DNA of 64,000 bases from Flavobacteriales bacterium (GTDB taxonomy: Bacteria; Bacteroidota; Bacteroidia; Flavobacteriales; JABDKJ01), in NCBI GenBank assembly GCA_013002285.1, contig JABDKJ010000022.1:1-64000 (forward strand). Direction: 5' to 3'. A program made the translations under genes and the position numbers. The notes below the pieces were generated by a model. That model saw only the letters and a program-made list of their open reading frames with translations, had not been told where the DNA came from and did no database searches. Within the stretch, counting starts at the first letter, position 1. Each line of letters opens with the position of its first letter. Below are positions 59,404-64,000 of the stretch, piece by piece.

Positions 59404-59835
59404 ATGAAAAATGTGCAATACAATAGTGTCTATTCATACCTTGAGGAACAGGGATTACTTGAAGGTAACCCTGAATCTATAGTCAATGCCAAAAAAGTAT
59501 ATTGGAGAGACTATCGTAGATCTTATATGAGTAGTTACCAAAAGAAACGCATCACGATAGCTCTTGACCAAGAGCTATACAATGCACTTCTAACTACTTG
59601 TAAAGAACTTGAATTGGGAGTTTGTGAGACAGTCCGAAGATCCTTGAAAGAAACCTTGCATGACCCCAAACGAATGATCATTTATGACCTCAAAATTGAA
59701 ATTGAATCCGTCCTACTGTCATGTCTCGATGATATTGACGAATGTCTTGAGAATCACCTTGCAGAGCCTCTATTAATTCAGTCCCAGAAAGATCTTGATG
59801 CATTGCTCACTAAGATCAGACGCATTGATCGTTAA
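59404..59835 (+). CDS. mobC: MobC-like ribbon-helix-helix relaxosome protein
   Basis: 143 aa from ATG 59404 (the frame is open earlier but this start follows the previous stop). The central block KKRITIALDQELYNALLTTC, then ELGVCETVRRSLKETLH, is an RHH-type beta-strand and helices as in MobC/MbpC proteins that bind oriT. The N-terminus (VYSYLEEQGLLEGNPESIVN) and C-terminal helical tail are typical. Overlaps the relaxase gene by 38 bp. Confidence 0.82.
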   Translation: MKNVQYNSVYSYLEEQGLLEGNPESIVNAKKVYWRDYRRSYMSSYQKKRITIALDQELYNALLTTCKELELGVCETVRRSLKETLHDPKRMIIYDLKIEIESVLLSCLDDIDECLENHLAEPLLIQSQKDLDALLTKIRRIDR

Positions 59836-60682
59836 GAGTATCAGTCATACTTCTAAAGGAGCTTCAATTCAAAAACTGGTTGAATACATATGGGGATCAG
59901 ACAAGAACTTGAAAGACTCCGAAAATGTCAGTTTAAGTATTAAGAGAAACCTTCGGGGCAATAAGCAAGATTGGATCCTACAGTTTCAGGAACTTGAAAA
60001 ACGAAGAATTTCATTTTATACAGGTCGTGAAGTGAAGTTCTATCATGAGGTCTTATCATTTTCTCCTTTATCATCAGCCCACCTTGATCGACAGATTCTA
60101 AAAGACCTTATGAAGAAATACATTGAATTCAGATCTGAAACTCAAATACTTTCATGCGGCACTGTGCATTACGACAAAACTATCCATTGCCATATTATCT
60201 TTTCAGGCATTGATCTATATGGCAAAAGTATACGCATGTCTAAAAAGCAGTTTAAAGAACAGGTTCAAAACAGAATTGAAAATTATATGCTTAAAAAGTA
60301 TCCAGACTTAGCTGACTCCTTTATTGGTTACGACAAGTCTTCAAATGTCAAAACTAAGAGTCATAAAGAGGAGCAGCTCAAGAAGCGTACAATGTGCTTC
60401 ACAACAAAAGAGAAGCTTGCCCATCACATTCAGGAGATTTATATCCGATCCAATTCACTGAAGGCGTTCGAATCAAATTTGCACAAAGAGGGAATTCAAG
60501 CTTATCACAGAAATGGAAAATTAACTGGAGTTTATCATGGGAAACGAAAATGGAGATTAGTTAAGACGCTGGGAATTGATTTTGGAAGTCTGTTAGTTTA
60601 TGGGCTTAAAGAAAAACGACTTCAGAAGATAACGCAGTTAAGAAAGAATGTTGAAGGCAGTAGTTTAGAACAGGAGATTTAA
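59798..60682 (+). CDS. mobB: relaxase / mobilisation nuclease
   Basis: 294 aa (MOBP-type layout). Motif III is complete: HYDKTIHCHIIFSG, the His triad HxDxxHxH that binds the metal (about residue 125). VKSISHTSKGASIQKLVEYI gives motif I with candidate Tyr in EYIWG. The C-terminal part (KEKLAHHIQEIYIRS and FESNLHKEGIQAYHRNGKL) is the usual helical region. It should nick at oriT and lead DNA through the coupling protein encoded two genes upstream. Last gene of the operon, 50 bp before a convergent minus-strand gene. Confidence 0.87.
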   Translation: MHCSLRSDALIVKSISHTSKGASIQKLVEYIWGSDKNLKDSENVSLSIKRNLRGNKQDWILQFQELEKRRISFYTGREVKFYHEVLSFSPLSSAHLDRQILKDLMKKYIEFRSETQILSCGTVHYDKTIHCHIIFSGIDLYGKSIRMSKKQFKEQVQNRIENYMLKKYPDLADSFIGYDKSSNVKTKSHKEEQLKKRTMCFTTKEKLAHHIQEIYIRSNSLKAFESNLHKEGIQAYHRNGKLTGVYHGKRKWRLVKTLGIDFGSLLVYGLKEKRLQKITQLRKNVEGSSLEQEI

Positions 60683-60737
60683 GACAATTTTAAGTTTATA
60701 TCTCAATTGATATTTCATCACAATGCTAAAATACACC

Positions 60738-61223
60738 CTATGAATTCAAAATTTCATTAATCGGATCTATTACTTTCCATGTCTTCTTAGATATTATTCT
60801 ATTATACGCCACTTTGAGAGAGTCAGGGTTTACTGGTTGAAAAGTTTCTGAATGAACAAAAAGCTTAGACACTACGTGATAAGGGTATCTTAAAATTTTT
60901 ATACATCTACTATTCTGAAGGTTATCTATAAATAGAATTGAGAGAATGGCGAGGTTGCCTTTCCAGATTCCTGGTTGTAAATTTTCTATTGAGTCAACAA
61001 TTGAAACAGGAAAAATGCATATCCCTTTGCTCTGAATATAATCATCTACCGCAAGTAATTTAGCTTCAGCCCCAGGAATGATTTGAATTAAAGGAATTTC
61101 CATTTCAGGTTCGCAGATCCTTTTTAAAAATTTGGGGATTTTCGCTCCACTCTTTTTCAATTCCGTGTATATGTTCATTAAGGATCGAAAATCATCCCCA
61201 TACAATTTATCATTATCACGCAT
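60738..61223 (-). CDS. uncharacterised protein
   Basis: 161 aa, soluble, no family recognised. Contains a regular alternation of strands and helices (IPLIQIIPGAEAKLLAVDDY, ICIFPVSIVDSIENL, WKGNLAILSILFIDNL). On the minus strand, 45 bp downstream of an NYN-nuclease gene and probably co-transcribed with it. Confidence 0.62.
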   Translation of the reverse strand: MRDNDKLYGDDFRSLMNIYTELKKSGAKIPKFLKRICEPEMEIPLIQIIPGAEAKLLAVDDYIQSKGICIFPVSIVDSIENLQPGIWKGNLAILSILFIDNLQNSRCIKILRYPYHVVSKLFVHSETFQPVNPDSLKVAYNRIISKKTWKVIDPINEILNS

Positions 61224-61267
61224 AATTTAATTATAGTTTATATCGATGAATACTAAAAAAGAAGAGA

Positions 61268-61789
61268 TCAACTCACGACTTTTGTGCGAGCCAATGACTT
61301 GAGTAGAGGTTCTAAAACGAAGAGTTTATCCTTGAACTCCTTTATAAGCAATAGTGATGTATACTTTAGGCTTGGAGTAATTATTGAAACTAATCTTTTT
61401 GATATAGCATTACTTTTACAGATATCAACGAAGTCCCCATCTCCTGTCATTAAAACCACCTCTGAAGTATTTGAAAGATCATTAACCATTTCAACATACA
61501 TTCTTCCATCCATATTAGATTTAAATAATTTCGCTTGTTTATCGTAAACTGCTTCTTTAGTGATTACATTATATCCATATTTTCTATGGGCCAATTCATA
61601 AAAATTTCTATTCCTATCGTGCACGCTACCAAACATTTTGATTTCTTCGGATCCAAAGTTGTCTTCAATTAATTTCTTTAGTTTAGCTAAATCTATAAAT
61701 TGATTTAATTTGAAACACATTCCAGAGATATTTCCCCAATCCATATAACAAATCTTTTTTTTGTGTGAAGCACTCTTATTTTTTTCCAT
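61268..61789 (-). CDS. NYN-domain (LabA/DUF88-like) nuclease
   Basis: 173 aa from ATG 61789. PIN/NYN-fold: first acidic motif YMDWGNISG, then KMFGSVHDRNRNFYELAHRK, and the conserved LMTGDGDFVDICKSNA with paired Asp residues; C-terminal IKEFKDKLFVL. Such proteins are Mg-dependent ribonucleases in several families. Here it stands divergent from a large STAND-type ATPase, a common layout in defence islands. The partner gene at 60738 follows on the same strand. Confidence 0.83.
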   Translation of the reverse strand: MEKNKSASHKKKICYMDWGNISGMCFKLNQFIDLAKLKKLIEDNFGSEEIKMFGSVHDRNRNFYELAHRKYGYNVITKEAVYDKQAKLFKSNMDGRMYVEMVNDLSNTSEVVLMTGDGDFVDICKSNAISKRLVSIITPSLKYTSLLLIKEFKDKLFVLEPLLKSLARTKVVS

Positions 61790-61951
61790 GATCAATTATT
61801 TTTGTTTAATCAAACATAGTCGTACAAGCCTAAATTTCAATCTGTTATATTCCGTTTGTTCGTCCGTTTTTATGTCCGTTTTCCGCTATTTCATGCGTTT
61901 TCCAATCTATCAAGAAAATCTCCTAATTTTAGATGCATCTTTTCGCTAAGA

Positions 61952-64000
61952 ATGGATAAAAACTTTAGAATCATAAATGCATTTGTGTATACCAATTCCA
62001 TCAAGATTGACGGGGGTAGTTATTCAATTGGAAAAAAATCTCTTGAAGCTAGTCTCTTCTTTAAGCATGAACTTAAAGATAAATTAGGTCTTCTGAAAGT
62101 CAATGCTCAGAAGGACAATGTTGATGATAATAAAAGAAATGGATATCAAACCTTGAGAAATATTCATTCAATACTATGTCTTTTCTTCTTCTCAGATTCT
62201 GGTCTTCACCATGAGCTCGAAAATATAAAACAGTTTCTTGGAAATTTTGAGTATAAAGACAAGCTTATGTCAGATGTAAATGCATTTGAAGATTTCATGA
62301 ACAAAGTACGCCCATTTATAAAAGAACAATTTAGGGAGATTGAGATCAACCTTAATCCTAAGAGCTGGAAATTTGAAGTGGAAATTGAGAAAAAAAGCAC
62401 GGTTCAAAATTCTTTTGATGCTGACAGTCTACCTCTCAACAAAAAAGTTTCAGACTCTCCAATCAATTCATTTAAACCTAAAAAATTAAAAATAGTTGGA
62501 AGAAAAAAAGAATTAGAGCACATTACTGAAACTTTAAATCAAGTTCGAACATCTGGTATTGGAAAGTTGATTCTAATTAAAGGATCAAGTGGTGTTGGTA
62601 AATCCTATTTAGCGAAAAAATCTGCGAACATTGCGCATCAATTAGGTTTTCAAATCGGACTAAGTGCGTGTGAACCATTTCAAAATGGCATCTCTCTCTT
62701 CCCAATCCAAGAAGTTATCTTACAGTTAATTGAAGGTGAGAATCTCATTAAATCTGTAGAAAAATACTACTCTGGTAATTCGCCACAGGTAAGAATGGCC
62801 AAGACTTCAATTGATCACACTTTAGAACCCAACCAAAGAAGAGATGCTAGCTTGGCAACCTTCGCAAATGCTTTATTTGGGCGCTTTAACGAGCAAAATT
62901 CTAATAAAACTCCTTTGTTCATTTTGATAGATGATTTAGAATGGATAGATAGAGATACGTTTGATGCGATACTTTGTTGTAAGGCTAGATTTGATACAGG
63001 AGCAGTAGTGTTGCTAGGAACGATAAGAAGCGATATTGTACAGAACTTTGAAGAAAATCATCCTGCTGTTGCTTTATTAGAATCTGCTCAAAGAGATGCG
63101 AATTGCGAGATTATTAATCTCAATAATTTTGAAGAGGAAGTCACCGAGGAACTTATAGAGACCATTTTGAATGGTGAAACGAGATTCCCGAAGAGTTTTG
63201 TTCACAGATTATACACAGAATCCGAGGGAAATCCTCTCTTCTTGCGAGAACTAATAAATTGCCTTTCAGGAAATGTTCATAACAGTAGTGAATACCCAAT
63301 AATCAAATTAGATTCTTACTGGATTCTAAACAAAAGCATAAAAAAAATTAGTATTCCGGACTCTATAGAGAATGCAGTTCTAACTAGACTAAAAAATCTA
63401 GACAAATCAATGCGACTTCAGCTAGAAAAAGCCTCGATTATTGGTCGATCTTTCACAATGAGCCTAATTTCCTACTTATCCAATTCATCTGAGGAAGAAT
63501 TGATGGAGCATCTAGAGTCATTTATTGATACACATTTAATCAGGGAATTAGATGAAGATGAAGTAGTTTTTGAATTTACACATGGAAAGATTCGAGATGT
63601 ACTTTATAAGAATATTCCAAGTTTCAAAAGGTCACGCATGCATGCTCACATTGCGGAAGCCTTAATGGCCATTACCGAGACTTCAGGGCAGAATTTTGAC
63701 CTGTCAATTGGATTTCATTTGTTTAACGCGAAGAAATATGAAGCATGTATCCCGTACATTTTAAAGTCAGCGCGTATGGCCTACGAAACCTATCAATTTT
63801 CATTGGCAACTGAATTATATGAGAATATATTCACAGCTGATAACAAAACTAGCTCTTCATTTCTGAAAAATAAAGACCCGATTAGAATTGAATATGCAAG
63901 AGCTCTCAGATATACAGGACAATATTATCAGGCATTTAAAGAATTACAAGAAATTGAAAAGGCCAATTTAGAGGAAACTGAAAGAGGTTTTCTGCTGAAC
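61952..64000 (+). CDS. STAND/AAA_16-type signalling ATPase, cut by the window edge
   Basis: 683 codons are open from ATG 61952 to the last base, so the gene continues to the right. Residues about 1-185 are an N-terminal domain that I do not recognise. From about 190 there is a P-loop STAND domain: Walker A IKGSSGVGKSYLAKK (about residue 207), Walker B LFILIDDLEWIDRD, and a RDVLYKNIP segment near 550. Behind about 570 come TPR-like helices (YEACIPYILKSARMAYETY, RIEYARALRYTGQYYQAFKE). The layout (effector-ATPase-sensor) is that of AfsR/MalT-type regulators and STAND defence proteins. Which it is cannot be told from the visible part. Confidence 0.82.
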   Translation, partial: MDKNFRIINAFVYTNSIKIDGGSYSIGKKSLEASLFFKHELKDKLGLLKVNAQKDNVDDNKRNGYQTLRNIHSILCLFFFSDSGLHHELENIKQFLGNFEYKDKLMSDVNAFEDFMNKVRPFIKEQFREIEINLNPKSWKFEVEIEKKSTVQNSFDADSLPLNKKVSDSPINSFKPKKLKIVGRKKELEHITETLNQVRTSGIGKLILIKGSSGVGKSYLAKKSANIAHQLGFQIGLSACEPFQNGISLFPIQEVILQLIEGENLIKSVEKYYSGNSPQVRMAKTSIDHTLEPNQRRDASLATFANALFGRFNEQNSNKTPLFILIDDLEWIDRDTFDAILCCKARFDTGAVVLLGTIRSDIVQNFEENHPAVALLESAQRDANCEIINLNNFEEEVTEELIETILNGETRFPKSFVHRLYTESEGNPLFLRELINCLSGNVHNSSEYPIIKLDSYWILNKSIKKISIPDSIENAVLTRLKNLDKSMRLQLEKASIIGRSFTMSLISYLSNSSEEELMEHLESFIDTHLIRELDEDEVVFEFTHGKIRDVLYKNIPSFKRSRMHAHIAEALMAITETSGQNFDLSIGFHLFNAKKYEACIPYILKSARMAYETYQFSLATELYENIFTADNKTSSSFLKNKDPIRIEYARALRYTGQYYQAFKELQEIEKANLEETERGFLLN

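Noticed and set aside
63195..63220. TATACACAGAA word resembling the candidate origin iteron.
   Set aside because: Single occurrence within the coding frame of the STAND ATPase, no second copy at 11-bp spacing.

Overview
The window is from a marine-type or environmental Bacteroidota (Flavobacteriia-like) chromosome or large mobile element. Several outer proteins end in a type IX secretion (T9SS) sorting domain. The first integrase has the Bacteroidetes Arm-domain layout. Small cysteine/histidine proteins of the DUF6660, HYC_CC_PP, GDCCVxC and DUF5676 types are present. Promoter -7 boxes of the TAnnTTTG type can be seen. Nearly everything is accessory DNA: three tyrosine recombinases, mobilisation genes, repeated hairpins and three separate heavy-metal efflux modules. 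Base composition is patchy; by eye the 18.2-25.5 kb module is much more GC-rich than the flanking DNA.

Layout. (1) 0-2.9 kb: integrase, small excisionase-like HTH protein, then a junk junction in which two fragments of T9SS-type genes flank a reversed remnant of a replication gene. (2) 3.2-13.1 kb, metal module 1: His-rich DUF6660 protein, a CzcA pump fused to its own TolC, a His-rich CusB adaptor, an isoprenylcysteine-methyltransferase-like protein, a Zn/Cd-type P-ATPase, then ArsR, MerTP and GDCCVxC protein. (3) 13.4-17.0 kb on the minus strand: mobile-element cargo (two unknowns, D12 adenine methylase, RadC-like JAB protein, VirD4/HerA-like ATPase), divergent from a second integrase. (4) 18.2-25.5 kb, metal module 2: His-rich protein, TolC, CusB, CusA/CzcA, YdjM-like membrane protein, ending in a direct repeat of about 170 bp. 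(5) 26.0-47.6 kb, copper module 3: HYC_CC_PP and metal-binding-domain proteins; an MbnP-like copper protein with two MauG/MbnH-like di-haem proteins; T9SS proteins; CusA, TolC, CopA, CusB; then USP, K+ channel, ATP-cone nuclease, AAA protein and a second YdjM-like protein. It ends in a second copy of the direct repeat that finishes in a tRNA 3' end. (6) 48.2-50.7 kb: third integrase, RepO-like replication protein, candidate iteron origin, Xre regulator, RuvC-like protein. (7) 50.8-55.2 kb, a likely defence cargo region: Roco GTPase with a DUF4435/TOPRIM-like tail, and a two-gene DUF5677 pair. (8) 55.4-60.7 kb: mobilisation operon (membrane protein, vWA-like lipoprotein, micro membrane peptide, VirD4-type coupling protein, MobC, relaxase). 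(9) 60.7 kb to the end: an unknown gene and an NYN nuclease on the minus strand, divergent from a large STAND-type ATPase cut by the window edge.

How it works together. The three efflux modules probably cover divalent Zn/Cd/Co (module 1, with P-ATPase), a second HME-RND substrate (module 2) and Cu/Ag (module 3, with CopA, CusCBA, five copies of a CPMH-type metal-binding domain and the MbnP/MbnH-like set). Repeats at 25.65-25.82 and 47.93-48.10 kb look like attachment sites and suggest stepwise stacking of islands at a tRNA gene. Three copies of a two-part hairpin, one just before the mobilisation operon, are candidate transfer origins.
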